DNA of 64,000 nucleotides, from assembly GCA_964579795.1 (NCBI GenBank), contig CAZOHM010000002.1:45868-109867 (forward strand), written 5' to 3'. Positions 18,186 to 26,834 of this stretch are shown piece after piece. Every line of letters starts with the position of its first letter. Positions within the stretch are counted from its first letter, which is position 1. Below the pieces are notes generated by a model. It searched no databases. It saw only the letters and a program-made list of their open reading frames with translations, and was not told where the DNA came from. Both the position numbers and the translations under genes were made by a program. The stretch is from JAEYFP01 sp964579795. Its GTDB lineage: Bacteria > Bacillota > Clostridia > Lachnospirales > Lachnospiraceae.

Positions 18186-18881
18186 ATGAATGCAAATGAA
18201 GTAAAGAAAGCAGCAATGGAACTGGGAGCAGATTTGTGTGGAATTGCAAGTGTTGATCGATTCGAGGGGGCACCGGAAGGTTTTCATCCACGGGATGTTT
18301 TACCGGAGTGTAAGTCTGTAATTGTGCTTGCAAAGAGTTTTCTGGCAGGTACTTTGAAAAGTCCCCAAACGATACCATATACAATTGTACGAAATGTGTT
18401 GTCGGACAGGCTTGATAAGATGTCTGTCGAACTATGTGAGGTAATGGAAAGGCAGGGGATTGTTACGATTCCTACCGGAACGATTGGACCTACAGAGCTT
18501 GATGGCAGAACAGGACGGTTACGTAATATCATTTCTGCAAAGCATGCTGCTGTAGCAGCAGGTCTCGGTGTGCTTGGGAAGAATTCGTTATTGATCACAC
18601 CAGAGTATGGAAACATGGTCTGGTTGACCGCCTTACTGACAGAGGTCGAGCTGGAGGCAGATCAGGTAATGGAAAATGAATATTGTACATCAGATTGTTA
18701 TTTGTGTATTGATGTCTGCAAGGCACATGCAATTCCTACGAATACAAATGAAATTCTACAGAATAATTGCTGTGAGTATGCGTTTGGAGAGGAAAACGGT
18801 GGCGAATGGCGTATAAAATGCTATCAATGCAGAACAGTGTGCCCATATTGTCTGGGAAGTAGAAACCAGTCTATGAAATAG
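18186..18881 (+). CDS. QueG-like 4Fe-4S protein (short epoxyqueuosine reductase homolog)
   Basis: A 231-residue iron-sulfur protein related to epoxyqueuosine reductase QueG, but much shorter than the roughly 300-380-residue enzymes. The N-terminal part (ELGADLCGIASVDRF; CKSVIVLAKSF) and the core KHAAVAAGLGVLGKNSLLITPEYG match QueG. The C-terminal cysteines C-T-S-D-C-Y-L-C-I-D-V-C-K and C-Y-Q-C-R-T-V-C-P-Y-C can hold two 4Fe-4S clusters. QueG uses cobalamin, and this gene lies directly upstream of a corrinoid importer, so a role in corrinoid reduction or use is plausible. Whether it makes queuosine is open. RBS AAGGAGA. Confidence 0.72.
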   Translation: MNANEVKKAAMELGADLCGIASVDRFEGAPEGFHPRDVLPECKSVIVLAKSFLAGTLKSPQTIPYTIVRNVLSDRLDKMSVELCEVMERQGIVTIPTGTIGPTELDGRTGRLRNIISAKHAAVAAGLGVLGKNSLLITPEYGNMVWLTALLTEVELEADQVMENEYCTSDCYLCIDVCKAHAIPTNTNEILQNNCCEYAFGEENGGEWRIKCYQCRTVCPYCLGSRNQSMK

Positions 18882-18893
18882 ACAGTCCTGTTA

Positions 18894-18922
18894 TTGCAGG
18901 CAAGTAGTGAATATGGTACGAT
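18894..18922 (+). promoter_or_regulatory. Putative promoter for the corrinoid importer operon
   Basis: TTGCAG (18894-18899) and TACGAT (18917-18922) with a 17-bp spacer. An 18-bp near-palindrome, GAATATGGTACGATATTC (18909-18926), covers the -10 element and could be an operator. Confidence 0.5.
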
Positions 18923-18950
18923 ATTCATACATGAAAGGAGTTATTTACTT

Positions 18951-19910
18951 ATGAAGAGAGTATGGAAGAAAGCGATTGCGGCTGGTTCACTGCTTGTGTT
19001 AACAGTTGCTGTGTTGACAGGCTGCACGAACAAGATTACAGCATCTACTGAAAATTCGGATGTTGTGTTAACAGATATGACGGGAAAGCAGATTGCTTTA
19101 ACAAAACCAGCAGAGAAATTTGTTGCATTGAGCCCGACTGACTGTGAGGTGCTTTATGCACTTGGCGTTGGAGATGGGATTGCTGGACGGGGAGAATACT
19201 GCGATTATCCTGAAGATGTACAGGCTGTGCAGGTTGTAGAGGCTGGAGGCGTTCCTTCATTGGAACAGATTATTGCTCTGCAGCCAGATGTGGTTTTCTT
19301 GAATTCCATGAATCACGAGCCGGAGCAGATACAGGCAATGGAGGCAGCAGGATTGACTGTTGTGGAAAGCAATCCACAAAATATTGAAGAGGTCTATCAG
19401 TATATTTCCATTTTAGGAAGTGTCGTCGGAAGAGATCACGAGGCAACAGCTATCGTTGATAATATGAAACAGACTTTTGATAAAGTTGAAAAGCAGACTT
19501 CTGATAAGCTTGAGAAGCAGGCTCTTGAATCAGAAAAATCCGGCAAGACTGTTTATTTTGAAGTTTCTCCGCTGGAATATGGTCTATGGACTGCCGGCGC
19601 AAATACTTTTATGGATGAAATTGCTGCAATGGTTGGCCTTGAAAATGTTTTTTCAGATGTACAAGGCTGGGCTGAGGTTTCACAGGAGCAGGTGATTGAG
19701 AGAAATCCTGATTATATTGTGACTGTTACTATGTATGATGGAACAGGCGAATCACCGGTTGAAGAAATCATGAAGAGGAATGGCTGGCAGACAATTTCTG
19801 CTGTAAAGGAAGGACAGGTTCTTCAGATTGATTCCAATGAGATTACAAGACCGGGTCCTCGTTTGAAAGATGCGGCAGGAAAGCTTTCAGAGTTTATATA
19901 TGGGGAATAG
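18951..19910 (+). CDS. ABC transporter substrate-binding lipoprotein, BtuF/FecB type
   Basis: Extracellular lipoprotein that captures a corrinoid (or a siderophore) for the permease encoded next. Signal peptide with lipobox LTGC at residues 23-26 of the protein from 18951, then the class III binding-protein fold: VALSPTDCEVLYALGVGD, LEQIIALQPDVVFL, and the C-terminal GPRLKDAAGKLSEFIYG. The ATG at 18951 follows AAAGGAG; the longer frame from 18894 would place 19 residues before the signal peptide. Corrinoid specificity is inferred from the cbiZ gene at the end of this operon. Confidence 0.85.
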   Translation: MKRVWKKAIAAGSLLVLTVAVLTGCTNKITASTENSDVVLTDMTGKQIALTKPAEKFVALSPTDCEVLYALGVGDGIAGRGEYCDYPEDVQAVQVVEAGGVPSLEQIIALQPDVVFLNSMNHEPEQIQAMEAAGLTVVESNPQNIEEVYQYISILGSVVGRDHEATAIVDNMKQTFDKVEKQTSDKLEKQALESEKSGKTVYFEVSPLEYGLWTAGANTFMDEIAAMVGLENVFSDVQGWAEVSQEQVIERNPDYIVTVTMYDGTGESPVEEIMKRNGWQTISAVKEGQVLQIDSNEITRPGPRLKDAAGKLSEFIYGE

Positions 19911-19912
19911 TA

Positions 19913-20956
19913 ATGCTTAAAAATAAAACTTTTTCTGCTGTGCATTATTTTGTACTGGCGGCTGTAACACTGGGAGTGTTTTTAATTTGTGTATGTGTCG
20001 GAAGCGTTTTTATCAGTCCTTCTGACACGCTTAAGGCTGTATTATCAGCTGTTACGGGAATTGGGGTTAACGGCAATGGAAACAGTGCCGTTAATTCCAT
20101 TATTGTCTATGTAAGACTTCCGCGGGTAATCTGTGTTGCGCTTGAGGGTGCAGCATTGTCACTTTGCGGTGCAGCCATGCAGGGACTTCTTAAGAATCCA
20201 TTAGCAGATGGTTCGACAATAGGTGTTTCGTCCGGAGCATCTTTAGGTGCAATCATTGCCATTGCTTTTAGTGGTTCAATCCCTTTTCTTGCAAATGCGG
20301 GGACGATTGTCATGGCGATGCTGTTTGCATTTGGTTCACTGGTGCTGATTCTGACGTTGACATATAAGCTTGATTATTCGCTTGCAACAAATACAATTAT
20401 TTTGATTGGTGTGATTTTTTCCATGTTTGTAAGCTCTATTATCAGTTTTATTGTTGCTTTTGCGGGAGATAAGGCAAAGACAATTGTTTTCTGGACAATG
20501 GGTTCTCTTGCCGGTGTCAATTACGATAATGTACTGACACTGCTTATTTTTTTAATGATTTTTGGTACAATACTCTGTATGAAATCCCGTGAACTGGATG
20601 CGTTTGCCATGGGTGAGGAAAATGCAAGGCATGTCGGAATTAATGTGAAAAGTGTGAAGCAGATTGTACTTATTTCCATTGCAGCTTTGATTGGTGTAAA
20701 CGTATCAATTGGTGGAACAATTGGCTTTGTTGGTCTTGTGATTCCTCGTATGGTGAGGCTTGTAGTAGGACCAAATCATGGAAAGCTGCTGCCGGTATCT
20801 ATATTTACGGGAGCATCTTTTTTGATGCTCGCAGATTTATTGAGCCGTACGATAGCAAATCCCTTGGAACTTCCAATCGGAGCAGTGACATCCTTCGTTG
20901 GTTCTGTTTTATTTATTTATATTTTCTATATTTCCAGAACAAGAAAGGATGGATAA
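19913..20956 (+). CDS. FecCD/BtuC-type ABC transporter permease
   Basis: Inner-membrane permease of 347 residues with about 10 transmembrane helices. Family markers: VYVRLPRVICVALEGAALSLCGAAMQGLLKNPLADG, STIGVSSGASLGAI, and the ATPase-contacting loop ARHVGINVKSVKQIVLI. GGTIGFVGLVIPRMVRLVVGPNHGKLLPVS near the end is the standard BtuC/FecD signature. It starts 2 bp after the binding-protein stop and is followed by its ATPase after 2 bp, so the three are translated together. Confidence 0.9.
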   Translation: MLKNKTFSAVHYFVLAAVTLGVFLICVCVGSVFISPSDTLKAVLSAVTGIGVNGNGNSAVNSIIVYVRLPRVICVALEGAALSLCGAAMQGLLKNPLADGSTIGVSSGASLGAIIAIAFSGSIPFLANAGTIVMAMLFAFGSLVLILTLTYKLDYSLATNTIILIGVIFSMFVSSIISFIVAFAGDKAKTIVFWTMGSLAGVNYDNVLTLLIFLMIFGTILCMKSRELDAFAMGEENARHVGINVKSVKQIVLISIAALIGVNVSIGGTIGFVGLVIPRMVRLVVGPNHGKLLPVSIFTGASFLMLADLLSRTIANPLELPIGAVTSFVGSVLFIYIFYISRTRKDG

Positions 20957-20958
20957 CG

Positions 20959-21717
20959 ATGCTTGAGTTAAAGGATGTTTCTGTACGGGCAGGAAAAAAA
21001 GTCATTATCCATGATATTAATTTGAAACTTAATGAAAATCAATGGATGATGATTGTTGGTCCAAATGGTGCGGGAAAATCTACACTTGTGAATGCAATCT
21101 CTCAAAGTATGCCGTATGAGGGGGAAATTACATGCTGCGAAAAGAATATTTCCAAATATAAAGTTGTTGACTATGCAAAGCTTGTTGGAATACTAATGCA
21201 GAATCATCATGTGGGCTATAGTTATACAGTAGAGGAAATTGTGAATCTCGGAAGATACTCCTATTCTCCCGGCTTGTTTTCCAAGTGTTCGCCATACGAC
21301 ACAGAGTTTGTGGAACGGGCAATGGAGGCAGCAGGAATAGGAGCTATCAGAAAACAGTCTGTTCTGACATTGTCAGGAGGGGAGCTTCAGAGGACTTTTC
21401 TAGCACAAATTTTAGCGCAGGATCCACAGATTATGATTCTGGATGAGCCTACCAACCATTTGGATCTGATTTATCAGCAGCAGGTATTTCAGATGCTTGA
21501 TAAATGGGTAAAGCAGCCCGGAAAGGCAATTATTTCTGTTGTACATGATTTGAGTCTTGCCAAGGCATATGGGACACATACAGTATTGATACATGACGGA
21601 ACGGTGCTTGCGAATGGAAATACAGAAAATGTTTTGACAAATGAAAATCTGCAGATTGCATATGGAATGAATGTTAGTGAATGGATGCGGAAAATGTATG
21701 CACTTTGGAAGGAATGA
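20959..21717 (+). CDS. BtuD/FecE-type ABC transporter ATP-binding protein
   Basis: ATPase of 252 residues that powers the adjacent importer. Walker A GPNGAGKST at residues 34-42, ABC signature LSGGELQ at about 138-144, Walker B IMILDEPTNHLDL, and the switch histidine in SVVHDLSLA. The spacing and the start MLELKDVSVRAGKKV are typical of the family. The cbiZ gene follows after 1 bp. Confidence 0.92.
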   Translation: MLELKDVSVRAGKKVIIHDINLKLNENQWMMIVGPNGAGKSTLVNAISQSMPYEGEITCCEKNISKYKVVDYAKLVGILMQNHHVGYSYTVEEIVNLGRYSYSPGLFSKCSPYDTEFVERAMEAAGIGAIRKQSVLTLSGGELQRTFLAQILAQDPQIMILDEPTNHLDLIYQQQVFQMLDKWVKQPGKAIISVVHDLSLAKAYGTHTVLIHDGTVLANGNTENVLTNENLQIAYGMNVSEWMRKMYALWKE

Positions 21718-21718
21718 A

Positions 21719-22816
21719 ATGATAGAACTGGAAACCGGAGATTTGCTTATTTGTGATAACAATTTATTGGAAATCAGATTTGCAAGAAGGCGTGAGATTA
21801 TTAGTACGTCGGCGTTAAATGGCGGGATACAGACAAGCTTAAAAGGTGTGTTTAACTGTGACTGCAAGGAGTATTTAATCAAGCTTGGTGTGGAAAACAC
21901 GATTTCCAATGAAGAGCTGCTGTTACAGATTTGCCATGACCACGCACTGGACGAGGATACCTACAGTGGATTGTGTACATGCGCATATATTAAGAACACC
22001 TCTGTCAAAACAGAGATATTTCAGGAGTTGTCGGTCACTGCTGTTGTGACTGCTGGAGTTGATGAAAATGGACAGCGTATCGGAGAGCATGCGGAATACT
22101 ATGAGCAGGATGGCTGCTTTAGCAAAACAACGACAGGAACTGTGAATATCATTTTGCTGATTAATGCGAGTATTCCTGCCGGGACGCTTTCAAGAATACT
22201 GATTACTGCAACAGAAGCAAAGACTGCAGCAATTGAGGAGCTTCAAATTCCAAGTGCATTTTCGAATGGGATAGCAACAGGCTCTGGAACAGATGGAATC
22301 ATTGTAGTCAGTAATCCGGATTCTTTACTGCGATGTACTGAGGCCGGACAGCATTGCAAGCTTGGAGAGCTGATTGGAAGATGTGTGAAGGAGGCTGTCA
22401 AGGAGGCACTTTTTTTACAGACACAGGCATCCGGTGAACGACAGCATCATATATTCCGTCGGATAAGCCGTTTTGGCATTACAGAGGAAGCTTTTTGGAA
22501 ACAGCTGGCTGAGAAAACAGATAGTTTGATAGAACAGAAAGAACTGTTTGAAACATTTTGTACAGAGTCTGAATATGTTATACAGGCATCATTATTTGCA
22601 CATCTTATGGATCAGCTTGAGTGGAAGCTGTTAACAAAAGCAGAGACTTTTAAGGCACTTTGCAGGCTTGGAATCTGTCATCCGAAGGAGAAGTCTGTAT
22701 TGGATGCATCAGGAAATCATGCCGGAGATTATGAAGAGGATTATGCCAGAGATTATGTCGCAGAGTATGCCACAGATTTTCTAAGGTATCTGGTAGATGC
22801 CTATTGTATGCGCTGA
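21719..22816 (+). CDS. cbiZ: Adenosylcobinamide amidohydrolase with C-terminal extension
   Basis: Hydrolyses the aminopropanol amide of (adenosyl)cobinamide to give cobyric acid, allowing reuse of imported corrinoids. The family core is at about residues 1-235: STSALNGG near the start, LSVTAVVTAGVDENGQRIGE, ATEAKTAAIEELQIPS and FSNGIATGSGTDGIIVVSN. The last 130 residues are an acidic, helix-rich extension that I do not recognise. The start at 21719 has GGAAGGA 6 bp upstream; the frame from 21671 lies inside the ATPase gene. It is the last gene of the importer operon, followed by a dispersed stem-loop. Confidence 0.88.
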   Translation: MIELETGDLLICDNNLLEIRFARRREIISTSALNGGIQTSLKGVFNCDCKEYLIKLGVENTISNEELLLQICHDHALDEDTYSGLCTCAYIKNTSVKTEIFQELSVTAVVTAGVDENGQRIGEHAEYYEQDGCFSKTTTGTVNIILLINASIPAGTLSRILITATEAKTAAIEELQIPSAFSNGIATGSGTDGIIVVSNPDSLLRCTEAGQHCKLGELIGRCVKEAVKEALFLQTQASGERQHHIFRRISRFGITEEAFWKQLAEKTDSLIEQKELFETFCTESEYVIQASLFAHLMDQLEWKLLTKAETFKALCRLGICHPKEKSVLDASGNHAGDYEEDYARDYVAEYATDFLRYLVDAYCMR

Positions 22817-22819
22817 GTC

Positions 22820-22862
22820 AGCCTGCAGAAATCGTGCTTGCACGAATTTCTATATACTGGCT
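22820..22862. repeat. Dispersed stem-loop element, copy 1
   Basis: Core GAAATCGTG-CTTG-CACGAATTTC flanked by AGCC on the left and GGCT on the right. The left arm is a few bases shorter than in copies 2 and 3. It lies between the convergent cbiZ and AraC genes and may end both transcripts. Confidence 0.8.
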
Positions 22863-22878
22863 TATGGACGTCGAACAG

Positions 22879-23766
22879 CTAGGCGTGATGAACAGATTCA
22901 AGTGTCAGATATTCGGAAGGTGTACATCCAAGATTACGGTGAAACACCTCAGTGTAATAGCTGGAACTGTTAAAGCCATTCATCATGGCAATTTCGGTAA
23001 TGGAATATGAGGAATTCTGAAGCATCTCCATGCTTTTTTCCAATCGATATCCTGTGAGATACTGGATGGGTGTCATTTGCAGCAGGTCTGTAAAAATAGA
23101 GCAGCAGCTGCTTCTACAGACATGCCCAGCAGCTGCAATATCATGTAATGTGATTTTTTCAGAATAATGCTTTTGAACGTGACCAATCATGCAGGATAAT
23201 ATTTCAATCCGCTTGTCTTGTTTTACATGGACAGGCGGTTTGATTTTTTTATAAATCATATGCATAAGCGAGTAGAAATGGCTCAGGATTTCTAATTCAA
23301 TGCCATCCTCCTTATCTGCACACAGCTGGAAAATATGATTCAGCTTGCGGATAATGGAGGCCTGCCAGCTGATGCTTGGCGAGAAGACAATGGCAGGCAG
23401 TGTCGAACATGTACATAGTGGTTCTATATAGTCTTCATATACTTGATTGTTCGACTGCAGCAGTGATGGGTGAAACAGCTGACAATGATAACTGCAGTCA
23501 GTGCCGTCAGCGGAGTGAGAGTGATGGAGCTGTCTGGAATTAATCAGAATGCATTGGCCGGCATGTATATGATAGTCAGTGCCATTCACGCAATACAGCA
23601 TATGACCTTCCTGAACAGTAATAAATTCCAAATCTGTATGCCAATGACTTGCAGCAGACATGTTTGGATACAGCGACAGGCTGCTTAATGTGGAATGAAC
23701 CGGAAAATGTGAAAAGTTATAAGAGACGATTTCTGAATTATCTTTCATAATATTTAATCTGATCAT
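22879..23766 (-). CDS. AraC family transcriptional regulator with cupin sensor domain
   Basis: A 295-residue regulator. The N-terminal cupin has HWHTDLEFITVQEGHMLYCVNG and a second metal/ligand stretch INSRQLHHSHS. The C-terminal pair of helix-turn-helices is recognisable as ITLHDIAAAGHVCRSSCCSIF and YSITEIAMMNGFNSSSYYTEVFHRNLGCTPSEY. The start at 23766 (MIRLNIMKDN) has GGAGGT 9 bp upstream, better than the TTG at 23787. It is divergent from the MFS transporter gene, its likely target; such regulators usually sense a sugar, but the ligand is unknown. Confidence 0.87.
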   Translation of the reverse strand: MIRLNIMKDNSEIVSYNFSHFPVHSTLSSLSLYPNMSAASHWHTDLEFITVQEGHMLYCVNGTDYHIHAGQCILINSRQLHHSHSADGTDCSYHCQLFHPSLLQSNNQVYEDYIEPLCTCSTLPAIVFSPSISWQASIIRKLNHIFQLCADKEDGIELEILSHFYSLMHMIYKKIKPPVHVKQDKRIEILSCMIGHVQKHYSEKITLHDIAAAGHVCRSSCCSIFTDLLQMTPIQYLTGYRLEKSMEMLQNSSYSITEIAMMNGFNSSSYYTEVFHRNLGCTPSEYLTLESVHHA

Positions 23767-23797
23767 GCAGCATTTACCTCCGGACAATTGTTAGTTG

Positions 23798-23827
23798 TTG
23801 AAACATTGAATATTGAATGTTGAAACA
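23798..23827. repeat. Four tandem TTGAA-based heptads upstream of the AraC gene
   Basis: TTGAAACA, TTGAATA, TTGAATG and TTGAAACA follow one another directly. They lie 31-61 bp upstream of the AraC start in the divergent control region and could be part of its binding site; this is inference. Confidence 0.5.
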
Positions 23828-24047
23828 ATAAACTTCAAAACATGATAGTTCTGTACGATTGTTATAATAAATATCTGAAAAAGTGATATTTACCATGAAA
23901 ATGATGGACTATAATCATAATGCATAAACAGTATGACACAGATTTTTCTGTTTGTCCATGCAGGAAGTGAGCACAGCGGATTTACAGGAAATGAGCGCGG
24001 TGAGTCTACAAAAATGAGTTTTGCGAATCTGTTTTTGGAGGGAAACT

Positions 24048-25244
24048 ATGACATCTTTATTATTAGTAATCATTTATATGGCATTTATCAGTCTTGGATT
24101 GCCGGATTCCATGCTTGGTTCAGCATGGCCAGCGGCATATGGTGAAATGGGAGTGCCGATTTCCTATGCTGGAATCGTCAGCATGATTATTGCAGGGGGT
24201 ACAATTATTTCCAGTCTGTTCAGTGACAGGTTCATTCGCAGGTTTGGAACAGGTATTGTAACGATGTTTTGTGTAATGCTGACTGCAGCAGCTTTGTTTG
24301 GCTTTGCGTGTTCTCATTCGTTCTTAAGCCTCTGTCTTTGGGCAGTACCATATGGTATGGGTGGCGGAAGTGTAGATGCAGCACTAAATAATTATGTGGC
24401 GGGACATTTTAAGTCCAGACATATGAGCTGGCTTCATTGCTTTTGGGGAATTGGAGCAACAGCTGGACCATATATTATGGGGTGGTGTCTGACAAATGGA
24501 TTTACATGGAACAAAGGATATCAGACAGTTGGGTCGTTACAGGTTGGACTTGTTGTGATTATGCTGCTATCGCTTCCATTATGGAAAATGAACAAAACAC
24601 AGACACAAGAGGATGTAAAAATACAAACTCTCAGTATAAGAGAAACAATGGGACTTCCAGGTGCAAAAGCTGTTATGACAGCATTCTTTTGCTATTGTGC
24701 GCTGGAGGCAACTACTGGATTGTGGGCAAGCAGCTTTATGGTTCTCAACAGGGGAATTTCTGCTGAAGTTGCAGCTAAATGGGCATCGCTGTTTTATCTA
24801 GGTATTACCGGCGGAAGATTTATCTGTGGGTTTATTACAGAGAAGCTTGGAGATGACCAGATGGTACACATCGGACAGATGATTTCTGGTTGTGGAGTAC
24901 TGTTACTTATACTGCAATTGTTTTCACAGCCAATTCAACAGATGTTCCCAACTACATTGACTAATGCAGTCACAATTATAGGACTTGTTTTGATTGGTTT
25001 AGGCTGCGCACCTATTTATCCAAGTATGCTGCATGCGACACCTGCGACATTTGGCGCAGAGTATTCCCAATCGATTATGGGTATGCAGATGGCGTTTGCC
25101 TATGTAGGCTCAACAGTAATGCCAACTGTTTTTGGGTTTCTGGCTGATCACATTGATATTGCGCTGTATCCGTTTTATTTGATGATATTTATCATTGTTA
25201 TGGCAATAATGACCAAGAGGGTCAAATATATTGTAAAGAAGTGA
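24048..25244 (+). CDS. MFS transporter
   Basis: Major facilitator superfamily permease, 398 residues with 12 hydrophobic segments. Features: GLPDSMLGSAWPAAYGEMG in the first helices, loop SDRFIRRFGTG between helices 2 and 3 (motif A type), GGGSVDAALNNYVAGHF, and HCFWGIGATAGPYIMG. The overall pattern resembles sugar-transporter-like MFS proteins of Clostridia. The start at 24048 follows GGAGGG; the longer frame from 24021 lacks a ribosome site. It is divergent from the AraC regulator and 24 bp upstream of a MATE gene, probably one operon. Confidence 0.85.
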   Translation: MTSLLLVIIYMAFISLGLPDSMLGSAWPAAYGEMGVPISYAGIVSMIIAGGTIISSLFSDRFIRRFGTGIVTMFCVMLTAAALFGFACSHSFLSLCLWAVPYGMGGGSVDAALNNYVAGHFKSRHMSWLHCFWGIGATAGPYIMGWCLTNGFTWNKGYQTVGSLQVGLVVIMLLSLPLWKMNKTQTQEDVKIQTLSIRETMGLPGAKAVMTAFFCYCALEATTGLWASSFMVLNRGISAEVAAKWASLFYLGITGGRFICGFITEKLGDDQMVHIGQMISGCGVLLLILQLFSQPIQQMFPTTLTNAVTIIGLVLIGLGCAPIYPSMLHATPATFGAEYSQSIMGMQMAFAYVGSTVMPTVFGFLADHIDIALYPFYLMIFIIVMAIMTKRVKYIVKK

Positions 25245-25268
25245 TTATTTGCTTCACGGAGGAAAGTA

Positions 25269-26660
25269 ATGAACGAGGTTTCTGAGAAATCAGCTTTTTA
25301 CAAGAAAGCACTTAAAATGATATTTCCGATTGTTATTCAAAACTTGCTGAGTGCAACAATCAGTTCAACAGATATTATTATGCTAAATTATGTAGGGCAG
25401 GCATCGATTTCTGCTGTTTCACTTGCATCACAGTATACAAGTATTTTGTTTATGTTCTTTTTTGGACTGGGAACAGGAGCAACGATGCTTTGTGCACAAT
25501 ATTATGGAAAAGGAGATTTGCGTGCAATTAATGTGGTAGAAGGAATTGCATTACGGTTTTCTGTTATTGTTGCGTTTGTGCTGGCAGTAAGTGCGTTGTT
25601 GATTCCAGAGTACATGATGCGTGTATTTACAAATGATACCGAGTTGATTTCGCTTGGTGTATCGTATTTGCGAATTGTCAGCATCAGTTACTTGTGCTGG
25701 GGAGTTATGGAAATATATATTGCTGTACTAAAAAGTATTGGAAGGGTTACAATTTGTACCGCACTCAATATGGTTGCGTTTGTCTTTAATATTATTTTAA
25801 ACGCAGTGTTTATTTTTGGTCTGTTCGGTGCACCTAAGCTTGGTGTTGCAGGTGTTGCACTTGGGACGTCATTGTCACGAATTATTCAGTTGCTCTGCTG
25901 TATTGTTGTTTCGATAAAAAGTCCGAATGTGAAAATGAAGCTGTCCTACATCTTCCTGAAAAATGAACTATTAATGAAGGATTTTGTTAGACTTGCCCTG
26001 CCTGCTTTGTTAAATGACGTCATATGGGGACTGGCCTTTACAACATATTCAATTATTATCGGACATCTTGGATCTGATGTTGTTGCCGCCAATTCGTTTG
26101 TAGTTGTTGCACGCAATTTTGGGACAATACTTTGCTTTGGTGTAGCCAGTGCTACCGGTATCCTGCTCGGAAATGAAATTGGTAAGAACAATCTTGAGGG
26201 TGCAAGAGTAGATGGCAGGCGCCTCATGAAGCTGACAGTTTTAAGCGGAGCAGTCGGAGGTCTGCTGATTTTAGCAGCAACGCCAATTATTCTGCATTAT
26301 GCAGATATTACTCCGCAGGCAATGCATTATTTGAAATATATGCTTTTGATTAATACTTATTATGTAATGGGAGCTGCAGTTAACACCACACTGATAGCAG
26401 GCGCATTTCGTGCTGGTGGAGACAGCCGGTTCGGGTTTATTTGTGACACGATTACGATGTGGTGCTATGCAGTACCACTTGGGTTCCTATCAGCATTTGT
26501 ATTTAAGCTGCCTGTATTGTGGGTCTATTTTTTGCTGTGTACAGATGAATTTGTTAAGTGGCCTGTCGTACTGATCCATTATAAAAATGGAAAGTGGCTC
26601 AAGAATATTACAAGAGATAATTTATTCGAGTCAACTGAGCCAGAAATACAAAATTCATAA
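25269..26660 (+). CDS. MATE family efflux transporter
   Basis: Cation-coupled multidrug/toxin exporter of 463 residues with 12 transmembrane segments in two homologous halves. The N-half has MIFPIVIQNLLSATISSTDIIMLNYVG and FGLGTGATMLCAQYYGKGD. The C-half has LALPALLNDVIWGLAFTTYSIIIGHLG and ATGILLGNEIGKNN, with GAFRAGGDSRFGF near the end. GGAGG precedes the ATG. The substrate is unknown. Confidence 0.9.
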   Translation: MNEVSEKSAFYKKALKMIFPIVIQNLLSATISSTDIIMLNYVGQASISAVSLASQYTSILFMFFFGLGTGATMLCAQYYGKGDLRAINVVEGIALRFSVIVAFVLAVSALLIPEYMMRVFTNDTELISLGVSYLRIVSISYLCWGVMEIYIAVLKSIGRVTICTALNMVAFVFNIILNAVFIFGLFGAPKLGVAGVALGTSLSRIIQLLCCIVVSIKSPNVKMKLSYIFLKNELLMKDFVRLALPALLNDVIWGLAFTTYSIIIGHLGSDVVAANSFVVVARNFGTILCFGVASATGILLGNEIGKNNLEGARVDGRRLMKLTVLSGAVGGLLILAATPIILHYADITPQAMHYLKYMLLINTYYVMGAAVNTTLIAGAFRAGGDSRFGFICDTITMWCYAVPLGFLSAFVFKLPVLWVYFLLCTDEFVKWPVVLIHYKNGKWLKNITRDNLFESTEPEIQNS

Positions 26661-26712
26661 AGCAAATCAGGGGTAGAAGAATCATAAGATACGGAAAAAT
26701 TTATAAAGACAC

Positions 26713-26766
26713 TTGACAGCGAGAGTAAACAAGTGTATAAGTATCTTTATAGACCGACGGTCGGTC
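26713..26766 (+). promoter_or_regulatory. Promoter and operator of the TetR gene at 26835
   Basis: TTGACA (26713-26718) and TATAAG (26736-26741) with a 17-bp spacer, followed at 26752-26766 by GACCGACGGTCGGTC, palindromic around its central G. The operator covers the expected start of transcription. A close variant occurs upstream of the downstream MFS gene. Confidence 0.75.
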
Positions 26767-26834
26767 AAAAAGATGCAGTCGTGCTGATACACCACGTAAA
26801 TATGGTCGTGTAAATAAAGAGAAGAGGATGATGC

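Noticed and set aside
22804..23010. Plus-strand 68-residue frame after cbiZ
   Set aside because: It runs through the stem-loop and then antisense to the AraC gene; no ribosome site or family resemblance.
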